The notes beneath the pieces are model-generated. The model did no database searches. It had not been told where the DNA came from and worked only from the letters and a program-made list of their open reading frames with translations. The translations under genes and the position numbers were made by a program. This document shows, one piece after another, positions 34,601-43,644 of a stretch of 64,000 bases of DNA (position 1 is the first letter of the stretch; the number at the start of each line of letters is the position of its first letter). The stretch is from Halorubrum sp. CBA1229. GTDB taxonomy: Archaea > Halobacteriota > Halobacteria > Halobacteriales > Haloferacaceae. Location of the stretch: positions 2,046,001 through 2,110,000 of the forward strand of contig NZ_CP054585.1 in the NCBI RefSeq assembly GCF_003721435.2, in the 5' to 3' direction.

Positions 34601-35434
34601 TCAGATCCCCTCGAACGACGGGAGGTGCCACGCCGAGACGCCGCTCTCGTCGATCACTACGTCGACGTTGGGGGCGCGGTCGGCGCCCGGCAGCCCGACC
34701 TCGATCCGTCCCTGTCCGGTGACGCCGTCGTCCTCCATGCTGGCGGTGACGCGGTAGCTGCCGCGGACGTCGGTGATCGCCAGCAGCTCGACCGCGCTCT
34801 CCGGGTCGAGCGCGGCCGTCGTCGAGCAGACGAGGTCGCCCTCCTCGCCGGTCACCTCGGCGACGTCGGCGTCGGTCGCGTCAGTGGTCGCAGCGTCCGA
34901 CTCCTCCCCGACGCTCCGCCGGACGACGGTCACCGCGAACTCGCGCGGCTCGTCGGTGACGTTGCACAGTCGGACGCCGAGCGGCGGCGACGCCGTCTCG
35001 TCCGGCGGGCGGTCGGACGCGCCGGGGGCGACCCGCCGCCGCGTCACCGGCAGCCGGAGCGTTCGATCCGGAGCGACCAGGTACGGCACCGGGCGGCCGT
35101 ACAGCTCGCCGACCGACCTGGCGCCGTCCTGCTCCTCGTACACCGTGCCGGCGTGCTGGGCGGTCGCGAAGTAGTCGCCCCCTGAGGCGCGGTCGAACGT
35201 CGCGACGGCGTCGACGGTCACCTCGGTCGCTCCCTCCCTCGCGTGGCGGTTGTGCACCCGTACCTCCTCGTAGTCGGCGACGTACGCGGCGACCGACTCG
35301 GGGGTCAGGTCAGCGGGCCGCTCCGGGAGGTCCCGCTCGGCGACTCCCCCCTCGCCGGGCGTGACGAGGTCGGCGCAGCCGGCGAGGGCGCTCGCTGCAC
35401 CGCTCGCTCCGACGAGGAACGAACGCCTGTCCAT
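34601..35434 (-). CDS. Predicted Tat-exported lipoprotein, unknown function
   Basis: The 277-aa protein starts MDRRSFLVGASGAASALAGC: twin Arg, a hydrophobic stretch and a lipobox (LAGC, Cys20), as in haloarchaeal lipoproteins anchored outside the membrane. The rest is beta-rich and acidic, without recognised motifs. It converges with the histidine kinase with only 2 nt between stops. The function is unknown. Confidence 0.78.
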   Translation of the reverse strand: MDRRSFLVGASGAASALAGCADLVTPGEGGVAERDLPERPADLTPESVAAYVADYEEVRVHNRHAREGATEVTVDAVATFDRASGGDYFATAQHAGTVYEEQDGARSVGELYGRPVPYLVAPDRTLRLPVTRRRVAPGASDRPPDETASPPLGVRLCNVTDEPREFAVTVVRRSVGEESDAATTDATDADVAEVTGEEGDLVCSTTAALDPESAVELLAITDVRGSYRVTASMEDDGVTGQGRIEVGLPGADRAPNVDVVIDESGVSAWHLPSFEGI

Positions 35435-35546
35435 ACACCTTCTCCGACTGACACCTCAAAAGACTCCCGATGACACAAACACGCGTTTGTGTGTCGCTCG
35501 CGGCGTCTTACTCCGGGTTCGACCGCACCGCGCCGCCGTCCGCTAT

Positions 35547-36116
35547 TTATAACTCCAGCGTGTGGTGCGTCACCGCGTCGACGCCCGTCGCCACGTCGCC
35601 CCCGACCGCTCCGTCGGCGTCCGCCCCGAGGGTCGCGACGCGGAAGTCGTTGTCCGCGCCCTCGCCCGGGATCGGGAGGCCGCCGGGGTTCACCCGGACC
35701 GTCCCGTCGCGCTCCTCGACGCCGTGCGCGTGCGTGTGACCGTGGAACACGTAGTCGTAGTCGCCGCAGTCGACGAGGGCGTCGACGACGACGCCGCTCG
35801 TCCCGTGGGTGACCGCGACGTCGACGGCGTTCCCGCCGCCACCGAACGAGAGCGTCCCGGCCTCGCCGAGGTAGGTGCCGAACGACTCGACGGTCGACTC
35901 GACCGCCCACTCCCCGTCGTTGTTGCCGCGGGCGGCGTAGAAATCGAAGCCGGCGTCGGGGTCGTCGCCGCCGACGTCGAACGGAGTCACGGAGAAGGGC
36001 GCGACGAAGTCGCCGCAGTGGACGACGGCGTCGACGCCCTCTCGGTCGAACAGCGCTACGGCCGCCTCGACGGCGGCGAGGTCGTCGTGGGTGTCGGAGA
36101 CGATGCCGACGAGCAT
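35547..36116 (-). CDS. YfcE/MJ0936-type metallophosphoesterase
   Basis: The 189-aa calcineurin-like phosphodiesterase has all family metal motifs: GIVSDTHDD, HCGDFVAP, ARGNNDGEW (GNND), VTHG and FHGHTHAHG. Members hydrolyse phosphodiester model substrates; the natural substrate here is unknown. It is divergent from the permease gene at 36235. Confidence 0.94.
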   Translation of the reverse strand: MLVGIVSDTHDDLAAVEAAVALFDREGVDAVVHCGDFVAPFSVTPFDVGGDDPDAGFDFYAARGNNDGEWAVESTVESFGTYLGEAGTLSFGGGGNAVDVAVTHGTSGVVVDALVDCGDYDYVFHGHTHAHGVEERDGTVRVNPGGLPIPGEGADNDFRVATLGADADGAVGGDVATGVDAVTHHTLEL

Positions 36117-36234
36117 GGCTTCGCGGTCGCGGCGGAGCCGAATAAATCCCGCGCACGTTCGGATTCGACAATCGCTTCCGGGGCTGTGTTAGGAAACAAT
36201 AGTTTTTGGTATCCCCATTCCGGATCGGGGCGTA

Positions 36235-38652
36235 ATGGTGGAGCACACCCGGACGCTCGATTTCAAAATCGCCTACGCGATCGGTCTCGGCACGATGATC
36301 GCGGCGGGGATCTTCTCGCTGTCGGGAACGGCGGTCGCCGAGATCGGGAGCAGCGCCGTGATCGCCTTCGTCCTCGCGGCGGTGGTCGCCGGCCTGACCG
36401 CGGCGTCGTACTCCGAGTTCGCGTCGATCTACTCCGAGAACGGCGGCGGCTACCTGTTCTCCTCGCGGACCTTCGAACACGACACGCTGGTGTACGTCGT
36501 CGGCGCGATGCTGTTCTTAGGCTACACCGGTACGACCGCCTTCTACCTCGCGACGATGGACGAGTGGGTCGTCCGGTTCATCCTCCCGGAGTCGCTCCAC
36601 TTCCTCCCGCACGGGACTTCCGGCGTGCTCGCCGCCCTGCTGCTCGGCGCGCTCAACGCCAGGGGGACCGAGGAGAGCGGGACCTTCCAGCTGTTCGTGA
36701 CGGGCGCGAAGGTGGCCGTCCTCCTCGCGTTCGTCGGCGGCGCCGTCGCGTTCCGAGGGCCGTCCGTCGCCGTCGGCAACTTCTCGGCCGGGTTCACGAC
36801 CGACCCGATCGGGATCGTCTCGATCGCCGCGCTGGCGTTCATCACCTTCTTCGGGTTCTCCGCGATCGCCGCGAGCGCCGGGGAGATCATCGAGCCCCGC
36901 CGCACGGTACCGCTCGCGATCGGCGCGAGCATCCTCACGGTGACGGTCCTCTACGCGCTCGTCATCGTGTCGATGGTGAACTCGCCGGTCCCGGCCGAGG
37001 TCATCGCGCAGGAGGGCGAGACCGCGATGGGGCGCGTCGCCGCCGGCTTCCTCGGACCGATCGGGCGCTCGCTCATCGTCGCCGGGGCGATCTTCAGCAT
37101 GGTGAGCGCGTCGAACGCGAGCATCCTCGCGGCCAGCGGAATCGGCTCGCTGATGGGCCGGCAGGGGCAGGCGCCGCGGCCGTTCTCGCGCATCCACCGG
37201 CAGTACGGCACCCCGTTCTGGAGCGTGATGTCGGCGACAGCGGTGATCGTCGCGCTGATCGTCGTGTTCATCGGCCTCTTCCCGGCGGAAGGCGGCGCGG
37301 TCCCGTTCGATCTCACGGTGTCGTTGCCGGCGCTCGGGCCGCTCACTCTCACCGACTTGGGACTGACCACGCTCACCGGCTTCGCGACGCTGAACCTGCT
37401 GTTGCCGCTCTCCGTGGTTAACATCGCGCTCATCTACTCTCGGCGCCGGTACCCCGACCTCGAACGCGGGTTCCGGGTGCCGGGCGTCCCGGTAATTCCG
37501 ATCGTCGGGGTCTTCGCGAACGTCGCGCTCATCACCAACCTCCCGGTGAAGGGCGTCGTCGTCGGCGTCTTCCTCGTCCTCGTCGTGCTCGCGGGGTACC
37601 TGGTCTGGGGCGGCGAGCCGGACATGGACGAGCTGTACGAGGAGGTGGTTCCGTCCACCGAACCTGAAGGCCGAGCGGAGACAGAGGGAGCGCCCGAGGC
37701 CGAGGTCGGCGCCGCCGAACCCACTGCCGTGTCGGCGGGCGCCCCGGAGGTGCCGAGCGAGGACTCCTTCCGTATCCTCGTCCCGGTCGCGCGGCCGGAA
37801 CGGGCCGTCAGGTACGTCCGGTTGGCGGCGGCGATCGGCGAGTACCAGCCGGGAGAGACGTTCGTCGACGTGATGACGGTCACGCAGATCCCCGAGCAGA
37901 CGCCGTACGAGGCGGTCGAGGAGATCACCCGCGGCCGGGTGCGGCGCATCCAGGACCTGCTGGCGGCCGAGGACCTCGACGTGCCCTACGCGGTCGAGGG
38001 ACACACCTGCCGGGACGTCGGATTTGACATCGTCCAGACGGCCCGGAACGAGGAGTCGGCCCTCGTGTTGATGGGGTACCCCGAGGAGCACACCGAAGTC
38101 GCCGAGCACGTGGAGTACAAGTCTCCGTGCGGAGTGCTGTTCGCGAGCGGCGTGCTGGACCCGGACGTCCTCGACGTGGTCAACATCGGGGCCGGCGGCG
38201 GCCCGCACCACATGGACCTGCTCTCGCTCATCGACCGGATGGGCGAGCAGGACGCGGAGATCCACGTCATCAACATCACGCCGGAGGGCGGCGAGGGCCG
38301 CCCGGAGAACGCGGAGGCGACCGTCTCCGGCCTTCCGCACGCGTCGTCGGTCCAGATCCACAACATCACCGCCCAGACGATCGCCGACGGGCTGGTGGAT
38401 CAGGCGAGCAAGAACGGCGGTATCCTGCTCATCGGGGCCACCCGGACCCGTCGCCTCCGGCGCCGCGTCTTCGGGAGCACCCCCGACAACGTGATCAAAC
38501 TCGCTCAGGGGAGCGGCGTGCCGGTGCTGGTGTACTCGAGCCCGCGCGGAGTGCAGGGGCCGATCGAGGAGTACGTGTACCCGGTGTACCGGTACCTCAA
38601 GGGGATCCAGCGCAGTCCGACCCAGACCGGCGAACCCGAGGCGGAGGAGTAG
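36235..38652 (+). CDS. APC-family amino acid permease fused to two Usp-like domains
   Basis: The 805-aa protein has an N-terminal APC permease of about 12 helices (residues 1-465; KIAYAIGLGTMIAAGIFSLSG with the consensus GxG/A-I-F substrate region). An acidic linker follows (about 470-510), and then two Usp-like domains (510-650 and 650-770; FRILVPVARPERAV, NGGILLIGATRTRRLRRRVFGS). Such fusions are thought to let a cytoplasmic Usp sensor regulate the transporter. The second domain keeps a nucleotide-loop-like GATRTRRLRRRVFGSTPDN; the first does not. The substrate is unknown. Confidence 0.93.
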   Translation: MVEHTRTLDFKIAYAIGLGTMIAAGIFSLSGTAVAEIGSSAVIAFVLAAVVAGLTAASYSEFASIYSENGGGYLFSSRTFEHDTLVYVVGAMLFLGYTGTTAFYLATMDEWVVRFILPESLHFLPHGTSGVLAALLLGALNARGTEESGTFQLFVTGAKVAVLLAFVGGAVAFRGPSVAVGNFSAGFTTDPIGIVSIAALAFITFFGFSAIAASAGEIIEPRRTVPLAIGASILTVTVLYALVIVSMVNSPVPAEVIAQEGETAMGRVAAGFLGPIGRSLIVAGAIFSMVSASNASILAASGIGSLMGRQGQAPRPFSRIHRQYGTPFWSVMSATAVIVALIVVFIGLFPAEGGAVPFDLTVSLPALGPLTLTDLGLTTLTGFATLNLLLPLSVVNIALIYSRRRYPDLERGFRVPGVPVIPIVGVFANVALITNLPVKGVVVGVFLVLVVLAGYLVWGGEPDMDELYEEVVPSTEPEGRAETEGAPEAEVGAAEPTAVSAGAPEVPSEDSFRILVPVARPERAVRYVRLAAAIGEYQPGETFVDVMTVTQIPEQTPYEAVEEITRGRVRRIQDLLAAEDLDVPYAVEGHTCRDVGFDIVQTARNEESALVLMGYPEEHTEVAEHVEYKSPCGVLFASGVLDPDVLDVVNIGAGGGPHHMDLLSLIDRMGEQDAEIHVINITPEGGEGRPENAEATVSGLPHASSVQIHNITAQTIADGLVDQASKNGGILLIGATRTRRLRRRVFGSTPDNVIKLAQGSGVPVLVYSSPRGVQGPIEEYVYPVYRYLKGIQRSPTQTGEPEAEE

Positions 38653-38777
38653 CTCCGACCGTCGTTCGGGGACGTACGCCTCGTGCGTCACCGGTGACGA
38701 GACCGCGCGCCCGACTTGGGGAATATATAAACAAATCGGCCGACGACCGCGTTCTCACGTCCCGTAGATCCGGTTTC

Positions 38778-38792
38778 TAATTTAAATTAATC
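38778..38792 (+). promoter_or_regulatory. AT-rich promoter element of the multicopper oxidase
   Basis: TAATTTAAATTAATC lies 20-33 nt before the ATG at 38811 in otherwise GC-rich DNA. It fits a TATA box for a leaderless or short-leader transcript. Confidence 0.55.
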
Positions 38793-38810
38793 ACCCGTTC
38801 ATGTTCGGCC

Positions 38811-40010
38811 ATGACGAGAGACGACGACAACGCCGGTCGACGCACGGCTTCCAGACGCGGGTTCCTCTCGGCGGCCGCGGCGCTCGGGACGGTCGGACTC
38901 GCGGGCTGCGGCGCCCCGCGGGCCGAGAGCACCGCGGCGGCGGAGAACGCGGCCGGCGGCGGCGAGGCGGCGACCGAACGGGTCGCGGAGTGGTCGGGGA
39001 GCGACGCCACCGGCGTGGCGACGGACCACCCGTACACGACGCCCCGGACGACGATCGATCTCGACGAGCGCGACGGTCAGATCACGGTGTCCACGACGCC
39101 GTGTCGCCACCGGCTGCTCGGCGACGAGACGCAGGGCGGCCCCTGGGAGCTGCCCGAGGTCTGGGCGTGGCAGACGCCGGACACGGACCCCAGCGTCCCC
39201 GGCCCGCTGCTCCGGGTGACCGAGGGGACCGAGATGGAGATCACCTACGACAACTCGGCGCACAACCGCCCGCACACGTTCCACGTCCACGGGCTCTCGA
39301 AGAGCTGGATGGACGACGGCGTCCCCACGACGACCGGGCAGCAGGTCGCACCCGGCGAGAAACACACCTACGAGATCACCGCGAACCAGCCCGGCACCCA
39401 CTTCTACCACTGCCACTACCAGACGCAGAACCACCTCGACATGGGGATGTACGGGATCCTCCGCGTCGATCCGGAGGGGTACGAGGCCCCCGACAAGGAG
39501 GCGTTCATGACGATCAAAGACTGGGACACCCGCCTCTCCGCCTCGACGGCCGGCGGCGACGTCTCCTTCAGCCACCGCGACCGCAACCCGGACGCGTTCA
39601 CCGTGAACGGCCGCTCCGCGCCGTACACCTTCCACCCCGAGCAGGGGTCGCCGCTGATCGTCGAGGAGGGCGACCGGGTCCGGATCCACTACGTCAACGC
39701 CGGCTACGAGTCGCACGCGATGCACACCCACAACCACGGGTTCACCGTCGTCGAGAAGGACGGCGGCGTCATCCCCGAGGCCGCCCGGCACCGCGAGGAC
39801 GTGATCCCCATCGCGCCCGCCGAGCGGAAGACGATCGAGTTCACCGCGGGCGCCGACCCCGGCGTGTACGCGCTCCACTGCCACAAGGTGAACCACGCGA
39901 TGAACGGCGACACCTACCCCGGCGGGATGATCGGCGGGATGGCCTACGAGAGCGTCACGGACACCGAGCAGTTCGCGTCCGTGATGGAGATGGCCGGCTA
40001 CGAGGCCTGA
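38811..40010 (+). CDS. Two-domain multicopper oxidase, Tat-exported lipoprotein (laccase/nitrite-reductase-like)
   Basis: The protein is 399 aa. The N-terminus has the Tat signal RRGFLSAAAALGTVGL and a lipobox ending in Cys33. All four HxH pairs of a trinuclear centre are present: H158/H160, H200/H202, H305/H307 and H356/H358. Domain 1 has a full type-1 copper set in HCHYQTQNHLDMGM (C201, H208, M211 or M213). Domain 2 also has HCHKVNHAM (C357, H362, M364), so it may carry a second type-1 copper. NirK, by contrast, has a type-2 centre and no HCH in domain 2. I favour a small laccase-type oxidase; nitrite reductase is the alternative. The last 15 bp are duplicated just after the stop. Confidence 0.85.
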   Translation: MTRDDDNAGRRTASRRGFLSAAAALGTVGLAGCGAPRAESTAAAENAAGGGEAATERVAEWSGSDATGVATDHPYTTPRTTIDLDERDGQITVSTTPCRHRLLGDETQGGPWELPEVWAWQTPDTDPSVPGPLLRVTEGTEMEITYDNSAHNRPHTFHVHGLSKSWMDDGVPTTTGQQVAPGEKHTYEITANQPGTHFYHCHYQTQNHLDMGMYGILRVDPEGYEAPDKEAFMTIKDWDTRLSASTAGGDVSFSHRDRNPDAFTVNGRSAPYTFHPEQGSPLIVEEGDRVRIHYVNAGYESHAMHTHNHGFTVVEKDGGVIPEAARHREDVIPIAPAERKTIEFTAGADPGVYALHCHKVNHAMNGDTYPGGMIGGMAYESVTDTEQFASVMEMAGYEA

Positions 40011-40067
40011 TTTTTGCCGGCTACGAGGCCCGACGTAACCGCTCGCTCGAAGCGAGCGACCGGCCGC

Positions 40068-42965
40068 TCAGGCCGAGTCGACGCCGGCGGCGATCTCGCT
40101 CGACTCCGACTCGGTGCTCGGTCCGTCTCCCCCGTCGCCCTCGCGCTCTGCCTTCCGACGGTTCCGGACGGTCAGCGCAGCGAACAGGGCGAACCCGACG
40201 CTACGGAGGGTCAGGTCGAGCAGGAGCGCGTTGACGGAGACGGTCACGCCGACGAGCCCGAGCGTGTCGAAGACAGACTCGGAGAGCAGCCTCGGCGCCA
40301 TCAGCAGCAGCGAACTGAGGGCGAACGCGGCCCGACCGACGCGGCCGACGCGCGCGTACAGCGTCCCGATGACGGTCGCGCCGAGCGCGACCACGCCGAG
40401 GAAGACCCCGATGACGGGAACGATGATCTCGGGGACCGAGTAGGAGAGCTCGGCGAGGTCTTGGAACCCGATCACGCGGTACCGTTCTCGAAGCGGCAGC
40501 TCGGCGGCGTTCGCCTTCTCGCGCAGCAGGACGATCCCCGGCGCGAGCACGAACGCGAAGGGGACGATCGCCTTGTTCAGCGACAGCGAGAACGCCTTCA
40601 CGCCGGTCTCGAACGGGTCGGACTTGGCGACCCCGCTGGCGGCGTACGCCGCCACGGCCACCGGCGGCGTGATGTCGGCGATCACGCCGAAGTAGAGGAT
40701 GAACAGGTGGGCGGCCAGAAGCGGGATGCCGAACTCCACGAGCGGCGTCGCGAGCATCGAGATGAGGATGATGTAGGTGACCGTCGTCGGCATCCCCATC
40801 CCGAGGATGATGCTCGAGACCGCCGTCACGAGCAGCATGATCACGATCGAGCCGCCCGAGAGCGCCAACAGCAGCGAAGTCAGGTTGGGGCCGAGCCCGG
40901 AGACGCTGATGACGCCGGGGATGATCCCCGCGGCCGCGACCGCGACCACGACCGGGACCGCGGTGCGCGCGCCCTGCTCCATCGACGTGACCACGAACGT
41001 GCCGAGCTTGAACGGCTGGCTGTCCTCCAGGTCCCGGCCGGTTCGATCGCCGATCGTCTCGGCGGTGTCCCGGACCGAGGGGTTCAGGTCGAGCAGCGAC
41101 GCGTCGAGGTCGGGCTTTGACAGCAGCGTGATCACTCCCGCGAGCATCGCGTACCACTCGATCCCCGCGAGCAGGGCGGTGGCGGCCTCGCCGGGCGGGA
41201 GCCCCGCACCGCCGGCCCCGGTGACGAGGCCGACGACGTTCACGCCGGCCACCGCGTGGCTCGCCAGCTCGACGCCGACGATCGCCGCGAAGACGGCGAG
41301 GAGGCGGAGCCGCGTCTCCTCGCTGTACGCCGAGACGAGCGCGATCAGCCCGACGAGCGCCACGAGCGTGAACCACGCCGACCGTGAGACCGAGAGCCGC
41401 TCGATGATGAGGTAGTACAGGAGGAGCACGATCGGGACCAGGTAGAACCAGCCGCGCTTGAGGTGGCTCCAGAGGTCCACGGTGTCCGCGTCGGAGACGC
41501 CGCCGATCCCCGCCTCGACCGCCTTGAGGTGGACCATCACCCAGACGCCGAAGAAGAAGACGATCGCCGGGATCGTCGCGATGATGATGATGTCGGCGAA
41601 CGGCGTCGCCGTGTACTGGACCATCAGGAAGGCGGCCGCGCCCATCACGGGCGGGAGGATCTGTCCCCCGGAGGACGCTGACGCCTCGACGGCGCCGGAG
41701 AACTCCGGCGAGTACCCCGACCGCTTCATCAGCGGGATCGTGAACGCGCCGGTCGTGACCGTGTTGGCGATCGACGACCCCGAGATGGTTCCCATGAACC
41801 CGCTGGCGAGGATGCTCGCCTTGGCCGGGCCGCCCTTGCGACCCCCGGTGAGCGCGTACGCCAGGTCGATGAACCACTGGCCGGCCCCGCTCATCTCGAG
41901 GAACGAACCGAACAGGATGAAGATGTAAATGAAGCTCACCGACACCGTCACCGGAATGCCGAACACCCCGTTTTCGGTGTTGTACCAGAGGTTTTGCACG
42001 ATGTCCGGCCAGGTGAGCTCCGGGATCGCGAGCAGCCCGAGGAACGGCGTGCCCGAGCTGATGAGGTACCCCCAGCGGGCGTAGACGATGAACGTGGCGA
42101 CGATGATCATCAGCGGGAGGCCGAGCGTCCGGCGGGTGGCCTCCAACACCAGCAGGACACCGGTCACGCCAAGAATCATCGCGTAGGAGTACTCGCTCAC
42201 GAACGGGACGCCGCCGAGCAGCGGTTGGAGGAACGCGTACACCTCGGTGATCGGCCGCCCCGAGTCGACCCCGAAGACGCGCATGTTCTGGATCTCCGCG
42301 AACTCCGTCAGGAAGTAAAACGCCGACAGGAACGCCGCGACGATGAACACCAGGTCCGCCGGCGTCACTCTGTCGCGGTCGGGGTCGAGGAACGCCCAGC
42401 GCAGTCCCGCCCGACCCCGTTCGAGCAGTCGCGTGACGGGGTTCCCCTCACCGAGGCGACGGGACGCCGCCGGCGCGACCCGACCGAGCGCCTGCGCGAC
42501 GAACCCGTCGCCGGTGCTCACCGGGAACAGCAGGAACGTGAGCACGAGCGCGAAGGCGACGTGGATCGCGTTCGCCTGCAGGAGCTGGAGCGAGACCTGC
42601 CAGGGGGCGAGCGCGATCCCCGCGATCTCGACGGTCGGAAGCCAGACCGTGAACGTGAAGCTCCGCGCGGCGAGGAACAGCTGGAAGACCGAAAACGCGA
42701 TCCCGATCACCGCGACCGCCACCGCGGCAGCCCCCTGCAGCGAGCGGCGGCGCTCGATCTCCTGTATCAGCTCGTCCGCCTCCTCGCGGGAAATTTCCTC
42801 GGGCGTCCCGTCGTCCGGCGGATCGTCGGCACCCGGGTCGTCGCCTCCGGGGCCGTCGCCTTCGGGCTCGTCTTCTCCGGGGCCGTCGTCTCTGGGCTCG
42901 TCGCTTCCGGGACCGCCGTCGTTCGGGTCGTCGATACCGCCGTCTGTTCGATGGGTCTTGGTCAT
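40068..42965 (-). CDS. TRAP transporter fused permease (DctQ-DctM type)
   Basis: The 965-aa protein has a disordered acidic N-terminus of about 75 residues. A small four-helix DctQ-like part follows, and then a large DctM-like part with many helices, including GGQILPPVMGAAAFLM and GMPTTVTYIILI, typical of fused TRAP permeases that work with TAXI proteins. It imports a carboxylate or amino acid using an ion gradient. Its ATG overlaps the stop of the DUF1850 gene by 4 bp. It is the last gene of TAXI-DUF1850-TRAP. The substrate is unknown. Confidence 0.95.
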   Translation of the reverse strand: MTKTHRTDGGIDDPNDGGPGSDEPRDDGPGEDEPEGDGPGGDDPGADDPPDDGTPEEISREEADELIQEIERRRSLQGAAAVAVAVIGIAFSVFQLFLAARSFTFTVWLPTVEIAGIALAPWQVSLQLLQANAIHVAFALVLTFLLFPVSTGDGFVAQALGRVAPAASRRLGEGNPVTRLLERGRAGLRWAFLDPDRDRVTPADLVFIVAAFLSAFYFLTEFAEIQNMRVFGVDSGRPITEVYAFLQPLLGGVPFVSEYSYAMILGVTGVLLVLEATRRTLGLPLMIIVATFIVYARWGYLISSGTPFLGLLAIPELTWPDIVQNLWYNTENGVFGIPVTVSVSFIYIFILFGSFLEMSGAGQWFIDLAYALTGGRKGGPAKASILASGFMGTISGSSIANTVTTGAFTIPLMKRSGYSPEFSGAVEASASSGGQILPPVMGAAAFLMVQYTATPFADIIIIATIPAIVFFFGVWVMVHLKAVEAGIGGVSDADTVDLWSHLKRGWFYLVPIVLLLYYLIIERLSVSRSAWFTLVALVGLIALVSAYSEETRLRLLAVFAAIVGVELASHAVAGVNVVGLVTGAGGAGLPPGEAATALLAGIEWYAMLAGVITLLSKPDLDASLLDLNPSVRDTAETIGDRTGRDLEDSQPFKLGTFVVTSMEQGARTAVPVVVAVAAAGIIPGVISVSGLGPNLTSLLLALSGGSIVIMLLVTAVSSIILGMGMPTTVTYIILISMLATPLVEFGIPLLAAHLFILYFGVIADITPPVAVAAYAASGVAKSDPFETGVKAFSLSLNKAIVPFAFVLAPGIVLLREKANAAELPLRERYRVIGFQDLAELSYSVPEIIVPVIGVFLGVVALGATVIGTLYARVGRVGRAAFALSSLLLMAPRLLSESVFDTLGLVGVTVSVNALLLDLTLRSVGFALFAALTVRNRRKAEREGDGGDGPSTESESSEIAAGVDSA

Positions 42966-43459
42966 AGGATCATCTCGAGAAGCGACCGTCGTTCGATGTG
43001 CAATTTCACGTCGTTGCCGTCCGTGACCGCCACGAGGTCGTATCGCCGGTCGTCGACGATCAGCGTGTGGTCGGCGATCCGTCCCGGCGAGACGGAGAGC
43101 TCGTCGAGTGCCGTGATCGGCTCATCGGGCTCGTACACGAACGTCCCGTTCACGTTCGTGACGTTGACGCGCGCGGGAAGCCCCCAGCCGTAGGACTCGA
43201 ACTCCATCCGCGTGTTCACGAGCGTTTCCCCGTCGACGCGGTACTCGTCGTACACCCGGGACTTCTCGACGCTGTGGGTGTACTCGAGCGCAACCGTGCT
43301 CCCGTCGTTCACCGGCTCCGCGACGTATCGTTCGCCCGTCTCGATGTCCTCGACGACGAGGGCGGCGCCGATCGGGGCGGTCACCGCGACGACGACGAAA
43401 GCGAGCACTCCGAGCGCGAGGATCGCGGCACCGACGTTCGGCTGAGAAAGGCGGCCCAT
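42962..43459 (-). CDS. DUF1850 protein, TRAP-associated
   Basis: The 165-aa protein has one N-terminal membrane helix (about residues 8-30) and an extracellular beta domain with YTHSVEKSRVYDEYRVDG and FESYGWGLPA, the DUF1850 hallmarks. DUF1850 genes regularly sit between TAXI binding proteins and fused TRAP permeases. Their job is not known; assisting the binding protein or permease is likely. The stop overlaps the TRAP permease start. Confidence 0.9.
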   Translation of the reverse strand: MGRLSQPNVGAAILALGVLAFVVVAVTAPIGAALVVEDIETGERYVAEPVNDGSTVALEYTHSVEKSRVYDEYRVDGETLVNTRMEFESYGWGLPARVNVTNVNGTFVYEPDEPITALDELSVSPGRIADHTLIVDDRRYDLVAVTDGNDVKLHIERRSLLEMIL

Positions 43460-43644
43460 GTCTTCGAGTGATTCCGGTGGTGTCGGGGTTGGACAGCTCG
43501 TGAGGCAGTTTGAACAGGACGCGACCGGCCGTCGGCGGCGCGGTCCCCCGCGATCGACGGGGAGCGTCCCTCAGTGGAACCGATACGACTCGCCCGCGGC
43601 CCCGTACGAGCGGCCGATCCGCGTCGGGGCGGTCCTCGGAGCGT

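Noticed and set aside
32700-34631. A 643-aa minus-strand frame opposite the DUF5806/histidine kinase pair.
   Set aside because: The kinase on the plus strand has all H, N and G boxes; the opposite frame has none and is compositionally a shadow.
36517-38691. A 724-aa minus-strand frame opposite the permease-Usp gene.
   Set aside because: It is a low-complexity Asp/Arg/His shadow of the real gene, without start signals or motifs.
38811-40010. Naming the copper oxidase nirK.
   Set aside because: NirK lacks the HCH motif in domain 2 and the four HxH pairs of a trinuclear cluster; these are present here, so a laccase-type oxidase is more likely.
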